The notes below the pieces were generated by a model. That model saw nothing but the letters and a program-made list of their open reading frames with translations, had not been told where the DNA came from and did not search any database. Made by a program: the position numbers and the translations under genes. A DNA stretch of 64,000 nucleotides from Dactylis glomerata (lineage: Eukaryota; Streptophyta; Magnoliopsida; Poales; Poaceae): the NCBI GenBank assembly GCA_007115705.1, contig QXEO01000531.1, forward strand, positions 11,616,828 to 11,680,827, in the 5' to 3' direction. Numbering within the stretch: the stretch's first letter is position 1; the number at the start of each line of letters is the position of its first letter. Of this stretch, positions 11,429-21,592 are shown piece by piece.

Positions 11429-12250
11429 CTATTCTTCCATGGGGACTTCCACCTCTTCAACCTCAAGGCCATTCTCCTTGAGTAGCCTCTTGTAGTCCTG
11501 TAGCTCTTCAGTTAGGGTGTCGACCTTCTCTTGAAGCTCCCTCTTGTCAGCGCGCAGCTTCTCGATCAAGTCGTGGTCCGCTTCAAGCTTGAAGTTGTTG
11601 CACTCTAACTTCTGCTTCAGCTCTCTAACATCTTTGTTCCTGGCTTGAATCCTCTTCTCTTGGCTCTTCCGCTGCTTCTCTTGAGTCTCGAACTTCTCCT
11701 TCATTTCCTTGATCTTCTCCTCCTGCTCCAAGTGTTGCTTGTCCTTCTTGGCAAGCTAGGCACGTAACTCATCGTTCTTAAACATCTTGTTGTACCTCTC
11801 AACATTGACGTCCCTGACAAGATACTCTAACTTGGCGAGGTGGATGTGCATGGGGTCTTGCTCATCGTCAGGTAGCACGATTACCATGCCTTCTTCATCG
11901 CGTCGGCCGTAGAGGTGGGAGTAGTGGTTCTGGAGCTCGGAGAAGTGACATCCGCAGAGGCGTGCTGTCATCTCTTGCATGAGGAGTTGGGCGCCTATGT
12001 TCTTGTTGGTGTGAAAGGTCTTGAGCTTGATCTTTTTAGTCTTCGGCTCTGTCTCGCGTCCCGGCTGTGTGATGTGAAGGATCCAGACGCCCTTCTTATG
12101 AAGCTTGGTCATCTCGCTCCCTCTGATGGACGGAGTAGGCAGGGACAAGGTAGTGGTGATGTCGATGAGATGCTCTCCGAAGCTGTAGTTCTTGAAGTTG
12201 CCGATCGTGGTGATGCGGAAGGTTGATATCTTTACGTTGGAACTTGACAA
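11429..12250 (-). pseudogene. Extra coiled-coil ORF upstream of gag, element A
   Basis: This frame of about 273 codons sits between the primer-binding site and gag, on the same strand. It starts at the ATG at 12250 and is broken once, by a TAG at about 11756-11758. The N-terminal 165 residues look globular and contain ARLCGCHF and, shortly after, HYSHLYGRRDEEG. The C-terminal 100 residues are a charged coiled coil rich in Glu, Lys and Gln, ending in an acidic tail. I do not recognise a family. Element D has an ORF in the same place with the same layout and a matching motif (SRLVHLHY..., then RYEHYGRVDSDG), so this is likely a real accessory gene of these elements. The protein might assist Gag assembly or bind nucleic acid, but that is speculation. 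Confidence 0.7.
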
Positions 12251-12424
12251 GTTAGTAAGTTAAAGTAGAAGTAAAACTTAGAAAAAGTGCAGAAAGAAAG
12301 AGATTTTCTAACTTAGAAGTCAAACTATTTCTAAGTGTTAGCAACAAAAGAAACAAGACAACTCCTAAATTTTCCTAAGTGTTTTCGTCCAATCCTAGGG
12401 TCACGAACCTAAGGGCAACACTTT

Positions 12425-12436
12425 GCTCTGATACCA
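12425..12436 (-). other. Primer-binding site of element A (tRNA-Met type)
   Basis: The plus strand GCTCTGATACCA is the complement of TGGTATCAGAGC, the standard plant LTR-retrotransposon site for initiator tRNA-Met. It lies two bases from the TG end of the 5' LTR at 12439. This fixes the element's orientation as minus. Confidence 0.85.
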
Positions 12437-12438
12437 TC

Positions 12439-13415
12439 TGTAGCGTACCTGTGCTTTATTCGTGCTAGTCCCGGATCGACTGCTAGCACACACAGTTACA
12501 AGATGAAATACCAAGAATACAAAGGTCTTTATTACAATGCTTGATCCACAAATAACATAGTCTTTTACAACTCAATAAGGCACAAAGCCACAAACCTATT
12601 ACAACTCTAGAAAACGACTAAGTAAAATAAACTTCAAGTCTTCTTTCTTCATTGATCCGCAGGCAGACGTGTTGGACGAAGACTCGTGACCGTAGCGCAG
12701 AAATCTTCAATCTTCGTAGTATCCACCTGCAACATGATACGTTGCAGCCACGGAGGGTCAATACGTTGAATGTATTGGCAAATGTCACTTTGGTGGACTC
12801 AATGGCTCCTACACGTATATGCTCTTTGGCCAGGTGGAGTTTTAACTTAGCAAAAGCAAGCCTTTTCCCTATCTTTGTAAAACTCAAATTTTCCTTAGCA
12901 AAATTCTTGTCAAGAAAATCTCTTACTACCCAAGTTTACCCATCAAGTTTTAACTTAGAGAAATTGGGGTGAGGAGATTCTTGAACAGCTTCAATGTCAT
13001 GTCACTTAGAAATTGTCCGTAACCGGGGACACGGCTAAGTACTTAGTTCTAAACACTCTGCAGAGGTGGTGCACTTTTTCCACAAGACTTAGTTAACCCG
13101 TTTTGCTGTGAGACTCATTTTGCCTCAAACGGCCAAGTGAAAACTAAGACGAGGCCTTTCAGAAGCATTCCCTCAGACCAAATGGACGCGCTCCCAACCT
13201 ATTCACATCTACCACCCTCTGTCCGCCTGGCTTGAGTTCTTGCAGCTTAATTGACCAAGACAGAGCCCATAATGTCTTGTGGTTGCACTGGAAGCTTCAT
13301 GACTTGAATGTCTCCAATCTCTTTGCTCCTGGGTGGCCTTCCACAAGTGAGATACACCTGATGGTTCAGAGGTTCGACGACATGACCCAGGGAACCACTC
13401 AACATAAACCAAAAC
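12439..13415 (-). repeat. 5' LTR of element A (truncated by F)
   Basis: It starts TGTAGCGTACC on the plus strand next to the primer-binding site. From about 12927 it matches the 3' LTR. It ends at AAAAC (13411-13415), where the LTR of element F begins. The U3 side, which should run on from here, does not reappear after F, so it was deleted together with the 3' end of F. Confidence 0.85.
13023..13065. promoter_or_regulatory. Palindrome module, 5' LTR of A
   Basis: Same module as in the 3' LTR of A: CCGGGGACACGG (13023-13034), CTAAGTACTTAG (13035-13046) and CTCTGCAGAG (13056-13065). It lies on the U5 side, so it should be in the leader of the genomic RNA. Confidence 0.7.
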
Positions 13416-14323
13416 TGTCGGTGTTCTGGATACCGGGGTATCTCGGTCCACCGGATCCTAGGCCCCATCATCGGCCCATCTTCAGCCCAGGGGAGAACCA
13501 ACAACCCAAGCTACGGAGAAGACCCTCATGAGGAGGCGCCTCATGAGGAGAACGACGGCCAAAACTGCTAAGGACCAGAAGACCTCCTCACGAGCCCCCG
13601 CTGGTGAGGAGAGGGACCACATCCACGTCAGCTCAGCACGTTGGCGTGCAGAGCAAGAAGATAAGGGACAGAAGACCGCGTACCGCCCACGCTACCCCGA
13701 CAGGGAGGAGACCAACTTTCGCTGTGCCTGCCCAAAGCGGCACAGTGGTTGTTGGCCACCCCCCTAAAAATAGCGTGGACGGTGCAGGGCGCCAGAGGAA
13801 GACGTCAGCTTCCTCCACCCACTCCGGTGGACCGGCGCTACTACCCTACGAAGTCTACGTCCACGGAAGAGTGTAGTCTACAGCTGTCCTCCCTCCTTGG
13901 CCGTGTATGGCAACCCCTTCCCCAAGAAGATAAGGGGAAGGAGGACCTGGGCGCTATAAAAGGAAGGGAGGCCACCCCTTAGAGGGGATCGGATCTTCAT
14001 CTTCTCCAAGCTGCTAGCTGGGCACGCAGGTTCTTCAACCTCTGGCCAGCTAGAGCTTTGTAATCAAGACCTTGTACTCCTCGCGAGGTGTCGCGTTGTA
14101 ATACAAGAAGGCAGGAAGTAGGGGTGTTACCTCACCACGAGGGCCCTGAACCTGGGTAAAGCTCGGCGTCTCTCTCTGCAGTGCGTAGTGCGTTCGACAA
14201 CTCGAGGCTTCCGTCTCCGTGCTTCGTTGCGATCCTAGATCTCACACGTTTAGCCCCCTGCATTCGAATCTTTGGGTCCGTCGCGTGGTACCCCGTGTTC
14301 TTGCGACACGAAATCCATCGACA
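13416..14323 (+). repeat. 5' LTR of element F
   Basis: It begins TGTCGGTGTTCTGG and ends CGACA, giving short inverted ends TGTCG/CGACA. It contains a strong TATA box at 13954-13963. The primer-binding site follows directly. The sequence 5' of the LTR is A-element LTR. Confidence 0.85.
13954..13963 (+). promoter_or_regulatory. TATA box of the F LTR
   Basis: CTATAAAAGG in a GC-rich setting, about 370 bases before the end of the LTR. Transcription would start roughly 30 bases downstream, near 13990. This is the clearest core promoter in the window. Confidence 0.7.
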
Positions 14324-14343
14324 TTTGGCGCGCCAGGTAGGGG
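14324..14343 (+). other. Primer-binding site of element F
   Basis: TTTGGCGCGCCAGGTAGGGG follows the CA end of the LTR. This GC-rich site style is common in Tat-lineage grass elements. Confidence 0.7.
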
Positions 14344-14377
14344 GCTGTGGTGTGTTTTCTTCTAGATCTGCTTCGAC

Positions 14378-17300
14378 ATGGCCGACGCCAACGCAAGGCT
14401 CGAGCGTCTTTGCCGTCGCAACGCTGTTCGGGGGCAGACCGAGCCCATCTTCCATCGTCGTGAAGCTTCGGCCGGGGAGGAAGAGGAGGAAGATCTGGAG
14501 TCCTCCTACCTCCCATCCGTGCACATAGAGCCTTCGCTCTCCTTCACCGCCACCACCACTTCTCACGCTCGTTCTGGGAGTCAGCTGTCTCCTGCGCAGG
14601 CTCTTGCCATGGCGCAGGAGCTGCTGCACTATCAACCCACTGATGACGGGCGTGAGGGGTGGCGCGCTCGAATCGCCGAGCTCGTCGCCATCGCCAACGA
14701 AGACCTAGCTCAGGGAGGAGCCCAGGGCGTGGGAGACCCAGATCCGGCGGTGGGGCATCGCGCCCCGGGCGCCGGAGATGGGAAGGCCACCAAGGCCAAG
14801 AAGGTGGTTTCCCGCGCCGCATCTTCACCGCGCGGGGAGCCTAGCTGCCAAATCGTCCAACGCGCTCCGGAAGACGCACGCGTCTCCCTCGAGCACTGCC
14901 GCGAAAATCATGACCGCGCCATCGACGACATCGACGAAGCTGGCAAGAATGTCAGGACCCTCGGCGACCCTATCTACAACCCCGGGTGTCTTGCTCTCAC
15001 TCGCCAACAACGCTACATGGTCTGGCCTGACAAGTTCAAGCCGGACATTGGCGCGCATTACGACGGGACACCAACCCCGTCGAATTCCTCCAGCTCTACG
15101 TCGTCGCCGTCCAGGCTGCGCGTGGAGATCAGCGTGCCATGGCAAATTGGTTCCCCATGGCCCTCAAGGACGCTCCGCGAACTTGGCTCATGAATCTTCC
15201 TCACGAATCCGTGACTTCATGGAAGAATTTATGTCGTCAGTTCATTGCCAACTTCATGCCCACGTACGAGCGCCCCGCTACTAAGAACGATCTCAAGGCG
15301 GTGCGTCAGTACAAAGGCGAGACGCTTCGTCAGTATATCCAGCGCTTCAGCCAGATGAGGAATAAGATCCCCAGGATCTCTAACGAGGAGGTCTTCTCCA
15401 CGTTCTCCACCGGCGTCTAAGACATCAAGATGAGGGAAAAGCTATCTGTGAATGATGAGCTGACTTCCATCGTCAGGCTCTTCGAGATCGCCGACCGCTG
15501 CGCCAAGGCCGAGGAGGGGAGGCTCTTCGTGCACAACCTGCCGGAGGCGCTTCCCCCAAAGTCGAAGTCCAAGGACCCCAAGCGAAATAAGGCTACTGTC
15601 CTCGCGGTGGAGCCAGATCATAAGCAGCGCCGTGGGGACCGCTCTGAACGCGATAAAGGTCGATGTTGCCGCTACTGCATTCTCCACAAGAAGGACACTC
15701 ACAATACCGACGATTGTTGGATTGTCCGAAAGTTTCATGAAGAAAATGGTGTGTCCAAGCGTCGCGGGGGTGGCCGCAGCTACGGCAAGAGTGGATCCTG
15801 GGGCGATCGCCGCGACGACGACCGCGAGGAAGGTCGCCGCCGCGAGGGTCTGTCTCGAGCCGATCCTGAGCCGCTGCCACTGCCCCCACCAGCAAACGAT
15901 CGTCGGGAGGAGAACCAGGGGGGCTATCAAGAGCCGCGAGACTTTGCCGCTTGCCTCCTGGGTGGAGCTCAGGCTCCTTTGTCTAACCGACACTTCAAGC
16001 AGCTGTCGCGAGAGATCGCGGCGGCGCAGCCCAACGTCGGCAACCGCCTAATGAAGTGGTCAACGTGCAAGATCGGCTTCGACGAGGGGGACCATCCGGC
16101 CTCCACTAGGGGCGTGGGCACAATTCCCCTCTTGTGCACGCCAACCATCAATAACGTCGCCGTCAATCGAACCCTCATCGACGGAGGGGCAGGCCTCAAC
16201 ATCATCTCGGTCGAGATCTTCGAGAAGATGCAGGTGCCGTACCACCGGCTCATGCCAACTCGACCATTCTTCGGGGTAACCGAAGGGTCTACAACGCCAA
16301 TTGGGCAGGTACGCCTGCCCGTTACCTTCGGCACCCGGGACAACTACAGGACCGAGAGCCTCGACTTCGACGTTGCCTACATTGCGCTGCCATACAATGC
16401 CATTCTGGGCTATCCAGCCCTGGCAAGGTTTATGGCAGCAACGCATCATGGCTTCAACATCCTCAAGATTCCGGGCGCCAACGGCACAATCACCGTGCGC
16501 TGCAATGAGAAGGATGCTCTCCGATCGTTGGAGCATGTCTACCGTGAGGCCGCCACCATGTTCCCCGTTGACGAAGATCTACTGGAACACTCCGGCGACC
16601 TCGCGAGGAAGAAACAGCTCGTATCCCAAGAGCGGGTTGCTGCGAAGAAGGCCTCTCTCGAGCCCCACCTGCAGGACTCGACAGGGAAGAAGTTCGCCGC
16701 CTCCGCATCGCCTGCTCCAAGCGAGGACCTGGTCCATCCGATGCTGGACATGAGCATTGGGGAAGCCGCGGTACCCTCAGGAAGGAGGCCCCAGTTCACC
16801 CAAGAGCGTTCTGCAACCAACAAGGTCCCGCTCTAGGCTGGGGGCTGCGAAAACTTCATCACCATCGGGGCAGGGCTTTCCCCCAAATAGGAAAGTGCGC
16901 TCGTCACCTTCCTGTGGGCAAACTCTGACATGTTCGCTTGGACTCCGTCAGATATGCCCGGCGTTCCTAGGGAGGTGATTGAACACCACTTAGCCGTGTG
17001 CCCCCAGGCACACCCCGTGAAGCAGAAGACTAGGAAACAAGCGCAAGAGAAGCAGGACTTCATCGTCAAGGAAATAGAGAAGCTGAAGAAGGCCAAGCTA
17101 ATACGCGAGGTAGCCCACCCCACCTGGATTGCAAATCCGGTGGTCGTCCCAAAGTCAAATGGCAGTGGGCGCCTCTGCGTGGACTTCACAAGTCTCAACA
17201 AGGCCTGCCCCAAGGATCCGTATCCACTTCCAAGGATAGATCAAATCGTCGACTCCACCGCCGGCTGTGACCTCCTTTGCTTCTTGGATGCTTTCTCTAG

Positions 17301-19631
17301 CTATCACCAGATCAAGATGGCAAAGGAGGACGAGGAGAAGACCGCCTTCATCATGCCTTGTGGTGTGTACTGCTACGTCTGCATGCCCTTCGGCCTGAAG
17401 AATGCAGGAGCCACCTTCCAAAGGCTCATGCGTAAGGCCCTGGGGGCTCAGATGGGAAGGAATGCGGAAGCCTACATCGACGACATCGTCGTCAAGACTC
17501 GCGAGAGTCACACCTTCATCGAGGATCTGGAAGAAACATTCGTCAACCTGAGAAAGGTAAACATCAAGCTCAACCCCGCCAAGTGCGCCTTCGGCGTGCC
17601 GTCGGGAAAACTGTTGGGGTTCCTCGTGTCCCATCGCGGGATAGAGGCGAACGCTGACAAGGTCAAGGCCATCGAAGAGATGCGTCCACCGCGCAATCTC
17701 AAGGAGATGCAACGCCTCGCGGGATGCATGGCAGCCCTGGGGCGCTTCATCGCGTGGAGTGGGGAGAAAGCCCTGCCCTTCTTCAAGCTCATGAAGCGCA
17801 CTGGGAAGTTCGAGTGGACTCCGGAAGCCGACAAGGCCTTCGCTGAGTTGAAAAGGTACCTCATGAGCCCACCGATCATGGTTGCCCCAACATTCCGCGA
17901 GCCCTTGCTACTCTACATCGCGGCAACTCCAAGGACTGCAAGTGCTATTCTCGTCGTAGAGCGAGACGCAAAGGTAATCGCCAAAGAGGAGGTCGATCCT
18001 CCCGGCCCGGGGGCTCCTCGCGAGGAAGAGGCCGCTGCACCTCCCGTCCCGCAAGAGGAACCGCCCGCTGCATCTTCGCCGACTGGGCCGCTCTCTCAGA
18101 GTAACGCCCCAAAGCCTCCCGAGGAGGAATCTCCCGAGGGTGTCGCCAAGGTGTAAAAGCCCGTGTACTTCATCAGCACGGTGTTGCGCGACACGCGGGA
18201 ACGCTACACCATGCAGCAAAAGCTGCTCTACACCTTGCTCATCGCTTCAAGGAAGCTGCATCACTACTTCCAGGGTCACCCGATTAAGGTGGTCACTGAT
18301 CGTCCCCTGGAAACCATTCTGCGTAATCCCAATGTCACCGGGCGGGTGGCTGAATGGGCCATGGAGCTTCAACCCTTCGAGATCTCCTTCAAAACCACCA
18401 AGGTAATCAAGAGCAAAGCTTTGGCTGAATTCACCGCCGAATGGACTGATCCGTTCGCCGACGAGCCTCCAGAGGTGGAGTCAACGCTCCCGGGAGAGGA
18501 GGCCCCAGGCCTCTGGGTCATGCACTTCGACGGTGCCTTCAACCTCCCCGGCGCGGGGGCTGGTGCTGTCCTTACCTCTCCATCTGGGGACAAGCTCTTC
18601 TACGCCGTCCAGCTCTTCTTTAAGCCTGAGCACAAGGTCTCCAACAACATCGCGGAATATGAAGGACTACTCGCCGACTTAAGGGCATCGAACGCTTTGG
18701 GCATCAAGCGCCTCATCGTCAAGGGAGATTCACAGCTGGTTGTGAACTTCTCGAACAAGAGCTACACTCCAAAGGATCAGCACATGGCGGCTTATCTCGA
18801 GGAGCATTGAAAGATGGAAAAACACTTCCAAGACTTGGAGCTGAAGCACATCCCGAGAGGAGAAAATGTGGAAGCCGACGAGATCGCCAAGAGCGCCTCT
18901 CATCGCCTAGCACAACCTGCCGGCGTCTTTGAGGAGCGTCTCTTCAGACCGTCCGCTTCTCCATCGTCATCCGGATCAGACCCTCCACCTGCCCTGCCGC
19001 CGCCGCCGGAGCAGGGGGCTCCAGAATGCGGGCCTCCTTCGGGTGACCGCGTTCTTCTGGCATTGGCACAGCAGGAGGGAGTGGATTGGATCCTCGAGCT
19101 CAAGGCCTTCCTCACCAGCAGCAGGCTTCCCGAGGATGAAGAGGAGGCTGAAAGGATTGTGCGTCAAGCTTCGGGCTACTGCGTCAAGGATGGTGACTTG
19201 TACCGGCGTCGCCCAAACGGCGTCGCTCTGAAGTGCATATCTACTCACCAAGGCCAAGAGCTTCTCAGGGACATCCACGCCGGCGAGTGTGGTCATCATG
19301 CTTCTGCTGCAACTCTAGCCGCAAAGGCATATCGAAGTGGCTTCTACTGGCCTTCAGCGCTCGGGGATGTGGCGGGGATGGTCAAGAGGTGCGAGGCGTG
19401 CCAATTCCATGCCAAGCAGATCCACCAGCCGACGCAGGAGCTGCAAACCATCCCACTCACTTGGCCCTTTGCAGTTTGGGGGCTGGACATCCTTGGTCCA
19501 TTCCCTAGAGCGCAAGGGGGCTACCGCTACCTCTACGTCGCCATCGACAAATTCACCAAGTGGGTGGAGGTGGAACCGGTGTGCACCATCCCGGCCAGGT
19601 CCGTAGTCAAGTTCATCCGTGGGCTGGTCTG
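14378..19631 (+). pseudogene. gag-pol polyprotein of element F (frameshift, stops, truncated)
   Basis: The frame starts at the ATG at 14378. Gag continues to a one-base loss near 15069, after which the frame set by 15139 runs to 19631. Domains: Gag core (about 15139-15420), zinc-binding CRYC...H...C (about 15660-15720), protease LIDGGAG (about 16171-16195; Asp-Gly-Gly is usual for this lineage), reverse transcriptase with YIDD (about 17472-17483), RNase H (about 17860-18440), a second RNase H with visible acidic residues (HFDGAF near 18522, AEYEG, GDSQ, EADEIAK), and integrase HHCC (about 19275-19400) with LDILGPF. Stops lie at 15418 (TAA), 16834 (TAG), 16888 (TAG), 18154 (TAA) and 18808 (TGA). 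The TGA at 19630 spans the truncation point. The second and third integrase catalytic residues are absent, so the gene cannot give an active integrase. Confidence 0.9.
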
Positions 19632-19827
19632 ACACCACCCCAAGGTTTTCAAAAACATTTTTGAAATTTTCTTTGAGTGTTCCCATCCTAGAGTTTTTGG
19701 CTCCACTAGAAGTTTCCCAAAGGCCTTGATGCTAACCATCAAGCCACTACTACAGGGGTGTTGGACAGGTGTCAAATGGTTTCATCCTTAAGGATGATAA
19801 TAAATTAACTTATGGAGCTAGGCCGTC
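19632..19827 (-). repeat. Fragment of a D-type LTR
   Basis: It matches 22960-23150 of the D LTR (CCCCAAGGTTTTC, TTTGAGTGTTCCCA, CTAGAGTTTT..., CAAGCCACTA), in the same orientation, at perhaps 75-80 percent by eye. It lies between the truncated element F and LTR E, so E probably inserted into an older D-type LTR. Confidence 0.7.
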
Positions 19828-20933
19828 TATAACATCCCAAAATTTTCCAAATTTTGGAATGTTAAAATTAATAAAATAAGTTGATTGAATTCTTTGACAT
19901 TGAGTGAAATTTTGAATGAAAAGAAACTTTTGATAACTTGTTTGAATTTTCTCAACCTTGATTTCAAAACAATTTAAATGACTGGATTAACATGACAATC
20001 CAACTTTTATTTTCGTTTTAAACATTTGGGTTCTTTATTAACAATTACGATAATTATCCAACCATACTTGAAATTATAATGAGAGGGAATAAAATGACTT
20101 CCCCAATTATGGTGGAGTATGACTTAAAAATATTTTATTTGAGTTTTAAATTATTTATTTGAATTCTAAAATCTTTCTAAATATTTTCCAAACACATCTT
20201 CACAAAGAGAGGAAATAATATGAGATTTCCAATTATCAGTAATGTTTCGGAGGATATTCCCTTTGGTGTTATTTGCATCTTAAATTGCACTTCGGGTTTG
20301 AGAGAATGTTTACTATTAATTTCAATTTATTAAACGAGAGAAGATAACATGACTTCTTCACAACTAAAGTTGAAATTTTTATAGTATTCTGAATCTCATT
20401 TGAAAATTATTTATGAGATATTTATGCTTGTCGAGTTTAAAAGAGTTGAATTGAGAGATTGAAATTAAAAGCCGCATAAATTATTTCAGAAATTATGCAC
20501 AGGTAGGCATATAGGCCAAAGTGCATAAAATATTTTTATGCAATTATATCGGACAACGAATGGATTTATAAATGTACTAAATGACTATTTAGATTTTACA
20601 TATTTGTTTGATTTAATTAAAATTTGTTTTGATTAAAGAAAAGAAAAAAACATAAAAGAGAGAGCACACGCACCTGAACTCCTGAAGTGTTGTAGGCCAA
20701 CCACGGCGACATGCACGCACGCGAGTAGTTCGTACACCAAGTCGGTCCAGCCAATCGCTGGCCTCTCTCCTCCCTTTCTTTTTTTCTTCTGTCACGCGGA
20801 CCCCACCTGTCATCAACAACCTCTCACGCTAGAGACCTACTCGTGATTGAGTTCAAACGAACTGAAAGAAATCCAACAAAAATCTCTCTGATTCGGCTGA
20901 TTTCTTGACCCCTCCTCCACGAAAAAATTTCCC

Positions 20934-20943
20934 CATAAATATC
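20934..20943 (+). promoter_or_regulatory. Possible TATA box of LTR E
   Basis: CATAAATATC about 45 bases upstream of AAAACCCTAAC, parallel to the A LTR. No other promoter evidence is visible. Confidence 0.4.
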
Positions 20944-21587
20944 TCTCACGCCTTGCATCAGAACCCCTCAAAACCCTAACAAATCTCGCCCCCAGGCTGT
21001 CAAATTTTGATCTCGCCGCCGCCGCCATCGGAGCTTCAGGAGCTCAAGTTCGCAACTGATTTCGTCGCCCACGAACCCTCTTTTCCTCTCTAATTTTTTT
21101 TCCATGGCTCATGCTTTGTCCTAAACCGAGTTATCCACTTGAGGAGCTGTACTACTTCGCCGGAGCTTCACCGAAGACCACCGGAGCAAGACGCACATTG
21201 CCATCGGAGTTTTTTTGGAACTTCATGGGACCGCGCCATCTCCAGCCGGATGGAGACGACGTTTAGAACCCTCGGAGCCGCTGACTCGAACGCCCAAGAA
21301 AACACCGTATGGTAGCCCCCGACGATCGAAACTGTACTCGCCGCCACCGCCGTCGGTAAGACCAAACGCTTCTTGCCTGGTTGACAAATTTTGCTTCGCC
21401 TCAAGCTATAGCCTGGATGCCTCGAATGAGCTATTTACGCCTAAATGGGAACCCCAGAGTGTCAAATGCAAGCTCGCCAAAGATTGTCGTCGATGACCTC
21501 GTATTCATGTACACGCCGTCACCACGGACGTCACACTTCGAAGAACCTGGAGATCGCTGAAACGCCGCCATCAACATGTCCGAGAGC

Positions 21588-21592
21588 GTCAT
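21588..21592. repeat. Left target-site duplication of element D
   Basis: CGTCA precedes the left LTR of D, and TGTCA (47106-47110) follows the right LTR. They differ at one base. Joining the flanks restores a continuous LTR E. Confidence 0.75.

Larger units (their letters stand above)
4006..13415 (-). mobile_element. Element A: Tekay-like Ty3/gypsy retrotransposon
   Basis: A chromovirus-type element read right to left. From 5' to 3' on the minus strand it has a truncated 5' LTR (12439-13415), an initiator-tRNA-Met-type primer-binding site, an extra coiled-coil ORF, gag-pol with a terminal chromodomain, a polypurine tract and a 3' LTR (4006-6690). Intact LTRs would start TGTAACATCCC and end GGTACGCTACA. 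Both outer ends are lost: element F interrupts the 5' LTR, and the 3' LTR is cut at 4006 against LTR I, so no target-site duplication can be checked. The coding region has at least seven nonsense mutations. Lineage assignment rests on the Tekay-style integrase C-terminus and chromodomain. Confidence 0.85.
13416..19631 (+). mobile_element. Element F: Tat-lineage retrotransposon, 3' truncated
   Basis: A plus-strand Ty3/gypsy element inserted in the 5' LTR of element A. It has a complete 908-base 5' LTR (TGTCGG...CGACA), a TTGGCGCGCCAGG-type primer-binding site, gag-pol with a second RNase H domain (a Tat-lineage mark), and integrase up to just past the first catalytic Asp. At 19631 the integrase frame stops and a D-type LTR fragment begins. 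The rest of integrase, the 3' LTR and the right target-site duplication are missing. Another F-type LTR start occurs at 49187 but belongs to a different insertion. Confidence 0.85.
19828..21592 (+). repeat. LTR E, left half (A-type family, plus sense)
   Basis: It begins TATAACATCCCAAAATTTT, close to the TGTAACATCCCAAATTTTG start of the A LTR but in plus orientation. The LTR is split at 21592 by element D and resumes at 47106. A possible TATA box (CATAAATATC, 20934-20943) is followed by AAAACCCTAAC and a GCC-repeat leader. No internal coding region belonging to E is present in the window, so it is either a solo LTR or the 5' LTR of an element whose interior is lost or lies beyond the window. 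The small ORFs here are chance. Confidence 0.75.

Noticed and set aside
14132..14828. Minus-strand ORFs opposite the F leader and gag
   Set aside because: GC-rich mirror frames of the real gag. No domain and no conserved start.
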